From positions 1,509,443 to 1,573,442 of the forward strand of contig CM053253.1 of assembly GCA_028583405.1 (NCBI GenBank): a DNA stretch of 64,000 bases, written 5' to 3'. The notes beneath the pieces are model-generated. The model saw only the letters and a list, made by a program, of their open reading frames with translations, did no database searches and was not told the DNA's origin. Made by a program: the position numbers and the translations under genes. Below are positions 35,415 through 64,000 of the stretch, piece after piece. Every line of letters begins with the position of its first letter. Position 1 is the first letter of the stretch. This stretch comes from Pogonophryne albipinna. Its lineage: Eukaryota; Chordata; Actinopteri; Perciformes; Artedidraconidae.

Positions 35415-36975
35415 AGTCATTATAATGAGATAGTAACTCAATATAATGAGATAGTAAGCCAATATAATGAGATATCAAGTCAATATAATGAGATAGCTAA
35501 GTCAATATAATGAGATAGTAAGTCAATATAATGAGATATCAAGTCAATATAATGAGATAGCTAAATCAATATAATGAGATAACTAAGTCAATATAATGAG
35601 ATAGCTAAGTCAACATAATGAGATATCTAAGTCAATATAATGAGATAGCTAAGTCAATATAATGAGATAGCTAAGTCAATATAATGAGATAGCTAAGTCA
35701 ATATAATGAGATATCAAGTCAATATAATGAGATATCGAGTCAATATAATGAGATAGCTAAGTCAATATAATGAGATATCAAGTCAATATAATGAGATATC
35801 AAGTCAATATAATGAGATGGCTAAGTCAATATAATGAGATATCAAGTCAATATAATGAGATAGCTAAGTCAATATAATGAGATATCAAGTCAATATAATG
35901 AGATAGCTAAGTCAATATAATGAGATAACTAAGTCAATATAATGAGATAACTAAGTCAATATAATGAGATATCAAGTCAATATAATGAGATAGCTAAGTC
36001 AATATAATGAGATAGCTAAGTCAATATAATGAGATAACTAAGTCAATATAATGAGATAGCTAAGTCAATATAATGAGATAGCTAAGTCAATATAATGAGA
36101 TAGCTAAGTCAATATAATGAGATAGCTAAGTCAATATAATGAGATAACTAAGTCAATATAATGAGATATCTAAGTCAATATAATGAGATAGCTAAGTCAA
36201 TATAATGAGATAGCTAAGTCAATATAATGAGATAACTAAGTCAATATAATGAGATATCAAGTCAATATAATGAGATAGCTAAGTCAATATAATGAGATAA
36301 CTAAGTCAATATAATGAGATAACTAAGTCAATATAATGAGATAACTAAGTCAATATAATGAGATATCAAGTCAATATAATGAGATAGCTAAGTCAATATA
36401 ATGAGATAACTAAGTCAATATAATGAGATAACTAAGTCAATATAATGAGATATCAAGTCAATATAATGAGATAGCTAAGTCAATATAATGAGATAACTAA
36501 GTCAATATAATGAGATAACTAAGTCAATATAATGAGATATCAAGTCAATATAATGAGATAGCTAAGTCAATATAATGAGATATTAAGTCAATATAATGAG
36601 ATAGCTAAGTCAATATAATGAGATATCAAGTCAATATAATGAGATATCAAGTCAATATAATGAGATAGCTAAGTCAATATAATGAGATATCAAGTCAATA
36701 TAATGAGATATCAAGTCAATATAATGAGATATCAAGTCAATATAATGAGACAGCTAAGTCAATATAATGAGATATCAAGTCAATATAATGAGATATCAAG
36801 TCAATATAATGAGATATCAAGTCAATATAATGAGACAGCTAAGTCAATATAATGAGATAGCTAAGTCAATATAATGAGATAACTAAGTCAATATAATGAG
36901 ATATCAAGTCAATATAATGAGATAGCTAAGTCAATATAATGAGATAGCTAAGTCAATATAATGAGATAACTAAGT
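35415..36975 (+). repeat. 21/22-bp satellite, about 70 copies
   Basis: The conserved core is GTCAATATAATGAGAT. It is joined by one of a few short linkers: agctaa, aactaa, atctaa (22-bp unit) or atcaa (21-bp unit). The units are mixed, with some higher-order blocks repeating around 36250-36540. Confidence 0.97.
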
Positions 36976-37211
36976 CAGACTTTTTTCTGTGGCGCAAATA
37001 GGCTTCCATACTTATAACATTACTTTGCAAGGCAAGCACAACCAAAATAAGTTTGTAAAAGCAGAATTTGAACACTTTTTCTGTGCTCCTACAATATGTT
37101 TGTATAATACCAATACACCCTGAGCAGACAAGTACACAATAGCGATCGTTCACTGTTTCAACTGGCATGCTGTGGCATTTAACCTCATCACCACACTGCA
37201 AACAGACAGAT

Positions 37212-37342
<131 letters not shown>

Positions 37343-37774
37343 TAGCAGGGAGGTCCGGCTGGACCGGCTCCGTTGGAGATCGCGGTCATTTACGCTGACT
37401 TGTGAGAAATCTTTCCATTTTCGATCTGTGTTCACACACTGAGAAATATAACAATATTAGCCAAGTAACAGTTTGCGCTTTAGATTACAACGACCTCTGA
37501 TAGATCTCGCGAGAATGTGTATAAATATATATATATATATGCATTTTCATAAGAAAATAATGAGGTTGCTAAGCCGTTGCTAGGCCAATTGTTGGAGTTG
37601 CTATAGCAACTCCAAGCTACCCCCTGGCGCCGCCCCTGAGTGGGACATTGTACGAAAAGTCAGCACACTCAGCACGGATAGTGCGCGCAACATGATTGCA
37701 GCGTCCAGGCAGCTCCCGTTCAAGCATATGCCTTGAGTTGCACATAGCTCCAACGATCCATCACAGTGTCTCTC

Positions 37775-37783
<9 letters not shown>

Positions 37784-37822
<39 letters not shown>
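37784..37822 (+). repeat. (CA)n microsatellite
   Basis: About 19 CA units inside the hAT element. Confidence 0.95.
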
Positions 37823-37825
<3 letters not shown>

Positions 37826-38225
37826 TGTATTGTATTATTGTATTGTATGAGAGAGGTTCCAGGTTGAATTGAGGCGAATATTTGTAATGTCCAGAGGTTG
37901 TTGTGTTTAATATTCATGAGAATATTTATCATTGATCAAATGATAATAAACAAACATATAAAGCATATTTGTCCAATCATGTGTTGATAAGAGTATTAAA
38001 AACTTGAACAATATCCCTCTAAGGAACATTTAGAACAGATAAAAAATGTGCGATTAACTATTTTAATCGACTGACAGCCCTAGCATTAATGTAGTGGAGT
38101 AAAAGTACACCTCTGAACTGTAGTGGAGTAGAAGTACAAAATAGCCCAAAAGGGAAATACTCAGGTAAAGTACAAGTACCTCAACATTGTACTTGAGTAC
38201 AGTACTTGAGTAGATGTACTTAGTT

Positions 38226-38570
38226 CCTCTCCTGGTCTGTAAAGCTCTCCCAACATATGCAGGTTAGCATCCGGCAGCTTCTATGTGCTGGGGACCCGTA
38301 CTGTACATTTCTATCATCACACTTTGGGCTCCTCAACATGTGTGGGTTCCCAGCAGGACTCTCTGAGCTGCAGACACATTCTTTCTGGGACTTTGTTCCA
38401 GATATTTGGAGCATAATAACTGAAGCTGTTTCTCCATGTTCAGGAACTCCCATCCCCCGAGTCCTGCGGCAGGAAGCGCTCCTTCTCTCCAAGAACTCCT
38501 GGACCCTGCAAGCTGGTCCAGAACCAGAGTCCCAGTGAGGAGTCCAGCCAGTCGACCTCTCAGAGTTCAA
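38226..38570 (-). mobile_element. LINE ORF2 C-terminal fragment, frameshifted
   Basis: On the minus strand the DNA word GTTATTATGCTCCAAATATC followed by TGGAACAA matches the L2 codons for SYYAPNIWNK seen at 29150, but out of frame with its neighbours. It is a short, old fragment. Confidence 0.55.
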
Positions 38571-39226
38571 CTAAACTACAACATTATTAAAGATCATGTT
38601 TAAAGTTAAAAAAGGATGCTTTCAGACTGAATCCAGGAGTTTCTCAAGCTACAGTCAAAGCAGGTCATTTGTGAAATATATAAAACAATTATAAAACTGT
38701 AATAAGAATTACTCTGAATACTTTCTTTGGACTTTTTATTTACATTTATTTTAATCAAATGTTTCTGACTTTCTATCGGAGTGCTTTTCTCATGAATTAA
38801 CGACTTCAATCTTCTTTCTTTTCTTGAGTATTTCATAAACAGGATATTGTTGTTTGTACTTATATCCTGATTGCTGAGTCAGCAGTAAAGCAGCTAGGCG
38901 GTAACGGTCAGCTGGCATGTGTATCTGTTCATTGGCTCATATGTTTAATGGCAGTGTTTTGAAAATGGCTGCCAGGTGAATATGTCAGATCTCTGTGTGT
39001 TACTCAGAGAACCGTGTGCAGAGTTTTAGAAAGTGCAGAGTTGAATTGCAGATTGTGTGCAGAGCTGAAAATGTGTTTAGAGTTCTGTTTGATTGAATCC
39101 AGCCAGTGTTGCCGCAGCAAAGCATAAGGGCTCAGAGCTCGGACCTATTGTGTTCACATTATATACGCTTCCTTTAGGCGATAAGGAATCACTCGGGACA
39201 TTTTCATTGTTATGCAGATGATACTC
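38571..39226. other. Non-coding, no feature recognised
   Basis: AT-rich single-copy-looking sequence with only short ORFs. Confidence 0.4.
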
Positions 39227-39272
39227 AATTATACACAATATAGACAAAAGTATTGGACCACCTGCACATTAG

Positions 39273-39397
39273 AGAGATACCGCAGGTCCTTCCTTCCTGC
39301 AGCGGTCAGACTATATAACCACCACGACCCCTAGTAGACCCCCCTCACAACAACACAGACTATAACACCCCTTGTTGTTAAATACCAACTATGTGCA

Positions 39398-39428
<31 letters not shown>

Positions 39429-40687
39429 TGCTGTCAAAATTATCGCGTTAACGGCGGTAATTAATTTTTTGAATTAATTGCGTTAAAATATTTAACGCAT
39501 TTAACGCATGTGCAGAATGGCCCGCCCCATACATGCCACCAGTGGCAGCGCCAGGGTATGGCTGGGGTAGGCTACACCCATATCAAGAAATGGCTTAGCC
39601 CCACCATGAAAAATGATGTTAAAGTAAGCTAAATAAAGTCCGCCAACTCGCGCGGAGTAAATTGCACAGACAGCAGTTAGTCAGATTGATTTCAGTAGCC
39701 ACTTGTCTGGAAATACCGAAGACCAGAAACGGTTTTGAAAACTTTTGTCACGTAGTGATCGTCTTCTCAATAGAACATCTTTGATCATGTCGGTGTTGTT
39801 GCAGGAAGTCCCGACGGAGAATACTTTTGCTGTAGTACAGGGGTGCACATAACTGGTACGCAGGTTATGTGCGTAATCTGAAACTTGTGTCACAAAGCGC
39901 ATTTGCGTACCGGCGTACTTGTGAAGCTTTTCCAGAAGGCGGTTAGATCACCGGACGACAGAGTCGGTCTCCATGTGCACAGACAGGGCTGCTGTTAATG
40001 TCGGTCTGTACAACGGAATTGTGCCAAAACTACGCCAACCGGCTGCGGAGGGAGACTTTCTCCCCCCCCCTTCACTGGAGAACTGCACTAAAACAACTGA
40101 TCACAACGGTCACACTCTGTGGTCACGAAGTACTCCACTAGCCCCCCCTCTGTCGACTTTCCTGAAGTACTCCCCCGTTGATAGAAATCAACACGTAATG
40201 AATTAAGACCCCACGGTTTGATGATTGATAGGTGTGTGGGCTGTCTTTCATTTTGACACACAGAAATGTTATAATAAACATAGATACTGTGTTAAATGGA
40301 TATATCCGCCTTCTTTCATTTATCTTTCCATTCCAACAATATACATAAAGAAATGGCATATTTTGGACATAGTTCGAATGGTGATTAATCATGATTAATT
40401 AATTTTTAAGCTGTGATTAATCTGATTAAAAAATGTAATCGTTTGACAGCCCTAATATATATATATGCTGTTAAAAGTCTGCAATACATACCTGGCTGCT
40501 AAATCCTCAGAACTGTTACAGGATGTGTATTTTGTAAAATGTAACTTTTTTTTACTATAATTTCTTGTTTTATCTTTAATACTTTGTTGTCTGCATGCTT
40601 TAGGGAACATGAAGCTGTCTCTGGCTCTTTCTGCTGTAACAATGTACATCTCTCCTCTGGGACTAATAAAGGGATTCTGATTCTGAT
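39273..40687 (+). mobile_element. LINE 3' fragment inserted in the Tc1 element
   Basis: It begins with codons for RYRRSFLPAAVRLYN (39276 on), the ORF2 C-terminus of a fish LINE. It ends with GGGACTAATAAAGGGATTCT and a short GATTCT tail. A hAT MITE splits it at an (AT)n tract. Confidence 0.75.
39426..40454. mobile_element. hAT MITE (TAGTGCTGTCAA ends) inside the LINE fragment
   Basis: The left end is TAGTGCTGTCAAAATTATCG and the right end AATCGTTTGACAGCCCTA. The 8 bases atatatat flank both ends, but within an (AT)n repeat, so the TSD is not fully informative. GTTAACG and GATTAAT words recur near the ends. Confidence 0.8.
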
Positions 40688-41439
40688 CACACCTGCAGGA
40701 GCTTTCAGGACATCCCATTCCAAACTCTTAGGCTTTCATTTGAACTTGGTCCCCCCTTTGCAGCTACAACAGCTTCCACTCTTCTGGGAAGGCTTTCTAC
40801 AGATCTTGGAGTGTGTCTGTGGGAAGCCCTTTCATCCAGAAGAGCATTAGTGAGGTCAGACACTGATGCTGGACGAGAGGCTGGCTCTCCGTTCTAGTTC
40901 ATCCCAAAGGTGTTCAGTGGGTTGAGGTCAAGTTCTTCCACACCAAACTCATCCACCCAGGCCTTGATGGAGCTGCTTTGTGGGGCTCCGTCATGCTGGA
41001 ACAGAAAGCTTCTTCCTCCCCAAACTGTTTCCACAAAGTTGGAAGCATAGAATTGTCCAAAACGACTTGGTAAGATGAAGCATTAAGCATCCTCTTCACT
41101 GGAGCTAAGGGGCCGAGGCCAACCCCAGAAAACAACCATAGCATGATCCCTCCTCCACCAAACTTTACAGCTGGCACGATGCAGTCAGGCAGGTAACGTT
41201 CTCCTGCATTCCCCAAACCCAGACTGGTCCATCAGAGGACAGGTGGAGAAGCGTGATTGGTCGCTCCACAGAACACGTTTCCACTGCTCAGAGTCCAGTG
41301 GTGCTTTACACCCTCCATCTGACGCTTGGTGCTCGCTGAGGAAAGGCTTGATGCAGCTTTTTCTAACAATATACAATATTTTAGAGATCCATACAGTAGC
41401 TGGGGACTTTAACTATATCATGATGCTAATACTTTGCTA

Positions 41440-41495
41440 CTTTTACTTGAGTAATATTTTGAGTACTTCTACTTTTACTCAAGTACCTCTGTAAA
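41440..41495 (+). mobile_element. AGTACTT-family fragment
   Basis: Contains TTGAGTACTTCTACTTTTAC, as in the 33-bp array at 7.5-8.8 kb. Confidence 0.6.
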
Positions 41496-41789
41496 TGACC
41501 ATAAGAACCAATTTGATTCCTTCAGTGTCTAAAACCCAACAATATGAATGTATCCATTAACCATATTAACTTCCCTCAAACCTCAATATGATGACAATGC
41601 GTTGATATATTTTGTCAGTAAACGTATTGATTAATCGACTAATACTGTAGAAACAGAAACATATATAGTAGAGCAGAAGTAAAGTTAAGGTTTGTAATGT
41701 ATTAGATGTATTTCTTCAGAATCATAATGACCCTATAGACTTCGTATGGCAGCCATAATAATAAGTGAAGGACTCAGACACATTTATAT
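41496..41789. other. Intergenic, no feature recognised
   Basis: AT-rich sequence downstream of the presumed 3' end of the DPP-like gene. Confidence 0.4.
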
Positions 41790-41809
41790 CTTTGCTGTAA
41801 AACAAGAAC

Positions 41810-41815
41810 TTTATT
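41810..41815 (-). terminator. Candidate polyA signal of the DPP10-like gene
   Basis: AATAAA on the minus strand in the context GACAATAAAGTTCTTG, about 0.9 kb of net sequence past the stop codon when the hAT is left out. Confidence 0.5.
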
Positions 41816-42734
41816 GTCAAGGATTGTTGGAAAAAGGAGAATCCTGTCCAACGTCATGCAGTTTCCCAGTTTGGTTCAGAGTGTAATGTTCAACTCTGTT
41901 TCCCACCCCCATAAATATAAATTCAGTTTGACCAAAGATATGATTACATTCTGCAACACGCGGGAAGGAAATGATCAAAAAGCCAAATGTACCAAACAGT
42001 ATTTATCTCAGGGAATACAGACGGAGCTACAGGACGTTGTTGGAGTCGTCGTGAATCAGAGCTGAGGTGTAAATAGTTTCATTCTTAATCACACGATGCA
42101 GTAACTGCTCATAAAACCCAGACACATTTGGACTGATCCATAATGCTGCGTTTAGCTGTATTCAAGCCGGGAACACACTGTGCACAAGACCTCAAATAAC
42201 TCTGATTTTATAATAAAGTTTGAACATGTTGAGTTGAGTTTTTCATCTCATATTTGTTCTGTTTTTCTGTCAAGCACCTGAAGTTTACCTGTGTATGAAA
42301 TGTGATATAATAATTAATATGAACTTAAAGATCATGGAGAGTGAGCACTGCGGTCAGATCACATGTTATTTTAAGGGTAAATGAAAAGTACTCAGGTCTC
42401 CCGATGTGTTCCCGGCTGTTGGCATAGTTTGCTCTTTCCTCTGATGGGTGAGACTCAGATCTGAGAAACACAGAACATGTAAACTGATCCACGTCATGCA
42501 GCCGTTACGACATGCATGCTTTAAAATGTAAACTTTTGGCAGAACCAGAAGCCTCCTCAGGAAGTGGAAAGGACCACGGCCCGACACGCAGAGTAAAACA
42601 TCAACAAGGTAAAGAGAGACGCTCCAGGTCTGCAGGCAGAGGGGGGGGAAGTAGTGGAGTACAAATACTTCCTTACTGTACTTAAGTACATGTTTCTGGT
42701 ATCAGTACTTTACTCTTCTTTCTGAGGACTTTGA

Positions 42735-45730
42735 CTTCTTACATGTTGAACACAAATACCTGTACTTTCTACTTCTTACATGTTGAACCCAAATACCTGT
42801 ACTTTCTACTTCTTACATGTTGAACCCAAATACGCAACCCAGTCTCACAAAAAAACGTTTAATAACTACGTTGGTCCACAACGTACTGTAGGACGTAGTA
42901 TTTCTACAAAAACGCCTCTGAAATTGTAGGATCCCTACGTTTTTTTTCACCATTCATTCCAATGGCTGGCGTCTATGTCACGTGATCTTCACATTTCTCC
43001 CAGCAGAAAAAAAAAACATGGCCGAACTTCGTTTTATTCTCGGTGTAAAATGCCTATTTTAAAGTTAGTTTGGCCATTAAAATGCGTTTTGATGTCATTT
43101 GATGCGAGAAATATGAGTTGTTATTTCAGATTATGTGTGCAGTGGATGTACATGATCTTTAGTTTGCTAGTTATTACGAAGATTACTTCAGGAAATTGTG
43201 TCCATACAACGTTTTCATTGTTACCAAGGTGGTTGCTAGGGACGCTGCTATCGATATTATTTCTGTTATGTTGTGTAACTGTTTAATGGTGTTATCTTTA
43301 TTGCTACCCCCTTCCCCGTCAATGTATAGTGTTGGTCCACAGCGCAAACGTATTGGTTTAACAAAATCCGCATCTAAAATTGTGGCATACGTTATTTTCC
43401 CCTGTGCAATTCTCCAACCCAGTTGCATTAAATATTACATATCTGCCGTAGTTCTGTATTTATAGAGCCCTGATGAGAAGACTTCTAGACAAACATGAGG
43501 AACTGAAAACGTGACGTGGATCATAAATATATCAGCCATTAAACAACATCTTACATTTCTTTTCACACAATACGTCTCCTTGCAGTATCAACACTAATTC
43601 GGCTGACTTTTATATTTGATCCAATTGGTAGATAGGCTGTATTTACACCATAAAGGTGCACAGCTGATATAAAGGGACACCTAGTGGTTAAAGCATCTTA
43701 TTTAATTTCATTATTTTTATTATTAGATATTAATAGGATCCCTATAAAGTATATTCATTACTCGTTATTCTCTACTAATAGTTCATTAAAGACTGTATAT
43801 AATGACTATTTTGCACATCCCTTTCAAGATTTCAAGATTTTCTAAGGTTTATTGACATATCATATAGGCCTACACAACTATGGTGTAGTTATGCAATGAA
43901 TGAAAAACTTGGGTCGCAGGTTCCTCAATAGTGCATTACAAGACATCTATCAATATTTGTGCATACCTCCAGCAATGTTAACTATGTTGAAGCACTTATT
44001 TTAACTGATATTATACATAATGTATTATACTCTTATATGTATGTAGATATTTCATCTCCGACCTTGTCAGGTATTGAACAATCAATAAATAAAGAACACA
44101 GAATTATTAAATATAAAAACACAGAATTTGTGTGATTATACTAAATGATTTACAAATAAACACCACTGCATATTTACAACTGTTACACATGCTGATGTAA
44201 CGCAAATGTTTCCAACTTGGGATCAATAAAGTATATATTATTTTAAGATGATCGATGGCTCCTGCCATATTTGCAAAATGTGCCTCTGAACCTTGACAAG
44301 TGCATGTTTCAGGTTTATCAATGAACAACAGGAGGGGTCACAGACATAAGACCAGCTGTTAAATAAAGCTCTTCTGACCTTAGCTGGCATGTGTGTATAT
44401 ATATTAATGCTGCCCATTATGGGCACAAGCAATTTTCACCCATTTATTAATTATATGTTTTAAATGTGAGTGTTTCCTATCCCCTAAACCTCCAGGGATG
44501 TACACAGTTTAATACTGGCAACTTCTTATTATGGGAAATACGAAAACGTCTTTTAAAACTACAACTCCCAGTAGAGACGTGCCATAGATAGAGAACATGT
44601 TGCGAAACACAATAGCCAGCATGTGTAGTTCTGGGGACGGGGTGGGGGAGGGGGGGACGGGGTGGACCCGTTCAAATCCAATTTTGGACAGTCTGCCGTG
44701 GTTCCATCCCATTTCAAGTGTTGTTTGAGGCTCGGCGTAACCCTCGGAGCACACTCAAACATCCAATCACTGAGCTTGAGGACTATCACGGGGTTTGTCA
44801 AGCGAAGCGGAGAGAATACTTACTTCCGGGTGTAATATTCTCTAAAGCAAATGAGCTGCTCCGACCCTCGGTCCTGACGGACTCCAACTTGTGTTTATTA
44901 ATCAAACAAATAAATAAACACAAGGATAATTATGTGTTATTGTTGAGTAAATGGAGAATTGTCCAGGGGAAATAACGTATCTATGCCACAATTTTAGATG
45001 CAGATTTTGTTAAACTAATACGTTTGCGCTGTGTTCCAAAACTATAAATTGACGGGGAAGGGGGTAGCAATAAAGATAACTCCATTAAACAGTTACACAA
45101 CATAACAGAAATAATATCGATAGCAGCGTCCCTAGCAACCACCTTGGTAACAATGAAAACGTTGTATGGACACAATTTCCTGAAGTAATCTTCGTAATAA
45201 ATAGCAAACTAAAGATCATGTACATCCACTGCACACATCATCTGAAATAACAACTCATATTTCTCGCATCAAATGACATCAAAAGGCATTTTAATGGCCA
45301 AACTAACTTTAAAATAGGCATTTTACACCGAGAATAAAACGAAGTTCGGCCATGTTTTTTTTTTCTGCAAGGAGAAATTTGAAGAGGCGTTTTTGTAGAA
45401 ATACTACGTCCCAAGTTGTGGACCAACGTAGTTATTACACGTTTTTTTATGAGACTGGGTTGAAATACCTGTACTTTCTACTTCTTACATGTTGAACCCA
45501 AATACCTGTACTTTCTACTTCTTACATGTTGAACCCAAATACCTGTACTTTCTACTTCTTACATGTTGAACACAAATACCTGTACTTTCTACTTCTTACA
45601 TGTTGAACACAAATACCTGTACTTTCTACTTCTTACATGTTGAACCCAAATACCTGTACTTTCTACTTCTTACATGTTGAACCCAAATACCTGTACTTTC
45701 TACTTCTTACATGTTGAACTCAAATACCTG
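42735..45730 (-). repeat. 37-bp minisatellite of copy A, split by the foldback element
   Basis: The unit contains CTTCTTACATGTTGAACCCA and AATACCTGTACTTTCTA. Copies lie at 42735-42833 and 45463-45730. The matching array in copy B is at 48296-48670. Confidence 0.92.
42835..45462. mobile_element. Foldback element with CAACCCAGTCTCA ends and about 0.5-kb inverted arms
   Basis: The left arm (about 42835-43430) and the right arm (about 44950-45462) are nearly complementary throughout, for example ACTACGTTGGTCCACAACGT against GTTGTGGACCAACGTAGTTA. The 6 bases aaatac lie close outside both ends (42828-42833 and 45463-45468), with one extra g at the left. A related element is at 49200-53600. No transposase is recognised. 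Confidence 0.88.
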
Positions 45731-46256
45731 AACTTTCTACTTCTCTCATTTCCCAAACAGCTGGTTCCTTTAGTCTGAATGTGTGTTTGGTGGCGTGATC
45801 ATTATTCTTTAGAGTCATTGCGTGCCTATTGATTTGAACACGATCCGTGTATCCATCATTTCCTGGTCTTCTCTAAAGAAGAGGGACCAATGGAAACGTT
45901 GTCATGTTGCCGTTGTTCAGCATGGAAACATTCATTAGCTAACAATGACATTATTGTTCTATTAATATAAAGGGAGGTCAGGTACTCTTTAAAACAGCTG
46001 CTAGTTATGGGTACTTTTTACTGAAGTACACTTCAAAGCCTCTTTACTTTGACTTGAGTAAAGAAGTTTAGTCAGTACTTCTACTTTCACCAGAGTATTT
46101 TTAAACACGAGTATCTGTACTTCTACTTGAGTAAAGGATGTGTGTACTTCTGCCCTCTCTGTCTGCAGGAGGCGATGAGTTTGGTCCCCGCTCCCGAGAT
46201 AATCCAAAGTGATGCATAAAGTGACCTCCAGTCCAGAGATAGTCCTTCCTCACGCC

Positions 46257-63700
<17,444 letters not shown>

Positions 63701-64000
63701 CTGAGAGACAGAGACAACAGGGGGGGAGAAATTAACTGAAAAAAGGAACAAATAAACATCATAATACACAAATAAATACATAATAATACATGGGATTTAT
63801 AGCGCTTTTCCTAATGCTCAAAGACGCTTACATCAATTTATAAATTATTCATAATAAATATAAAATAAATGCAAAGATAAATAAAAGTGTATAAAAATGG
63901 GAATAAAGACAATGGTTTAATACCATAAATAATTAAACAAATAAGTAACGTAAATAAAAAGCTAATTAAATACACATACAAATATATTTTGCCTACTACT
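63701..64000 (-). other. DPP10-like intron, no feature
   Basis: AT-rich. GGGATTTATAGCGCTTTTCC near 63790-63810 looks like a LINE-tail fragment. Confidence 0.45.

Larger units (their letters stand above)
39227..41390 (-). mobile_element. Tc1/mariner element, interrupted
   Basis: The left terminal part ATAGACAAAAGTATTGGACC continues after a 1.4-kb insertion at 40688 with ACCTGCAGGAGCTTTCAGG, the usual order in fish Tc1 elements. Minus-strand frames between 41376 and 40914 encode transposase pieces ([39 protein letters not shown]) in different frames, so it is a pseudogene. The right terminus is not clear. Confidence 0.8.
42637..46161 (-). mobile_element. hAT element copy A in the DPP 3' UTR, perfect TSD tctgcagg
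   Basis: The left end is CAGAGGGGGGGGAAGTAGTG and the right end TACTTCTGCCCTCTCTG. The TSD tctgcagg is perfect at 42629-42636 and 46162-46169. It contains a 37-bp tandem array and is interrupted by the foldback element 42835-45462. Without this the element would be about 0.9 kb, the size of copy B (47886-48775), to which it is nearly identical in inverted orientation. Confidence 0.92.
41790..46256 (-). other. Probable 3' UTR of the DPP10-like gene, containing a hAT
   Basis: Downstream of the stop codon at 46257 the minus strand reads about 95 bp of unique sequence, then a hAT (42637-46161), then about 840 bp of unique-looking sequence. This ends at AATAAA (plus-strand TTTATT, 41810-41815). 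No splice signal is needed to connect these parts. The polyA site could alternatively be a retroposon tail, as ACAATAAAG also occurs in LINE ends. Confidence 0.55.

Noticed and set aside
35415..36975. CRISPR-like regular array
   Set aside because: Linkers are only 5-6 bp and of a few recurring types. There are no spacers, and the setting is a vertebrate hAT element.
43196..43465. ORFs in the foldback arms, present in both arms
   Set aside because: The two are inverted copies of the same arm without recognisable domains or splice context.

Overview
This window is teleost (ray-finned fish, probably percomorph) nuclear DNA. The evidence is spliced genes with GT-AG introns, a fish-expanded NLR immune gene, a fish L2 LINE, very long (CA)n/(TG)n tracts, and many hAT, Tc1 and TTAA-type DNA transposons. 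There is no bacterial, phage or CRISPR content. Two host genes can be supported, both read by joining exons in consistent phase. Most of the rest is transposon and tandem repeat, much of it nested.

Left part (1-11 kb): accessory DNA. A possible LTR remnant (246-6867) is interrupted by a hAT element with a long but truncated transposase ORF (1526-3271). A second hAT (3664-6204, 8-bp target-site duplication cttagtac) contains a third hAT (3888-5049, TSD ttgagaag) and a TTAA-flanked MITE (5777-6119). A repeat family built of AGTACTT-like words follows, expanded into a 33-bp minisatellite (about 7.49-8.76 kb), then a TIR element with a (TG)n core (9868-11069).

Centre left (11.7-28.3 kb): one plus-strand fish NLR gene (NLRC3/NLRP12-like). 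It has two tandem N-terminal motif exons, a RING-type zinc-finger exon, a 1.8-kb FISNA-NACHT exon and three LRR exons. The second N-terminal exon is split by a 1,426-bp hAT element with a perfect 8-bp TSD. The NACHT-LRR intron holds several kilobases of nested elements, including a large palindrome.

Centre (28.3-41.5 kb): a 6.4-kb hAT (28356-34779) contains a decayed L2 LINE on the minus strand, with an ORF1 esterase domain and a broken ORF2. A hAT follows (35311-38082) whose core is a 1.5-kb 21/22-bp satellite. A Tc1 copy is next, interrupted by a LINE tail that is itself interrupted by a hAT MITE.

Right part (41.8-64 kb): a minus-strand DPP10/DPP6-like gene, C-terminal half only. Twelve coding exons between 63700 and 46257 join into a 389-codon frame without a break. 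They encode the end of the beta-propeller and the alpha/beta-hydrolase domain of a non-catalytic S9B peptidase homologue, a likely Kv4 channel auxiliary subunit, in which alanine replaces the nucleophile serine. Its probable 3' UTR runs to a polyA signal near 41810 and carries a hAT, which itself carries a foldback element. A second copy of the same hAT, inverted, lies in a nearby intron, so the pair brackets the last three coding exons. Introns are filled with (CA)n, a 2.5-kb CACATCT-type satellite with a 1,077-bp higher-order duplication, and a 37-bp minisatellite split by another hAT.

The window does not show a new molecular system. Its most informative content is transposon and host-gene interaction: a precise hAT insertion in an immune-receptor exon, a dead-protease channel subunit, a multiplied splice donor, and unusually clear nesting with paralogous empty sites.
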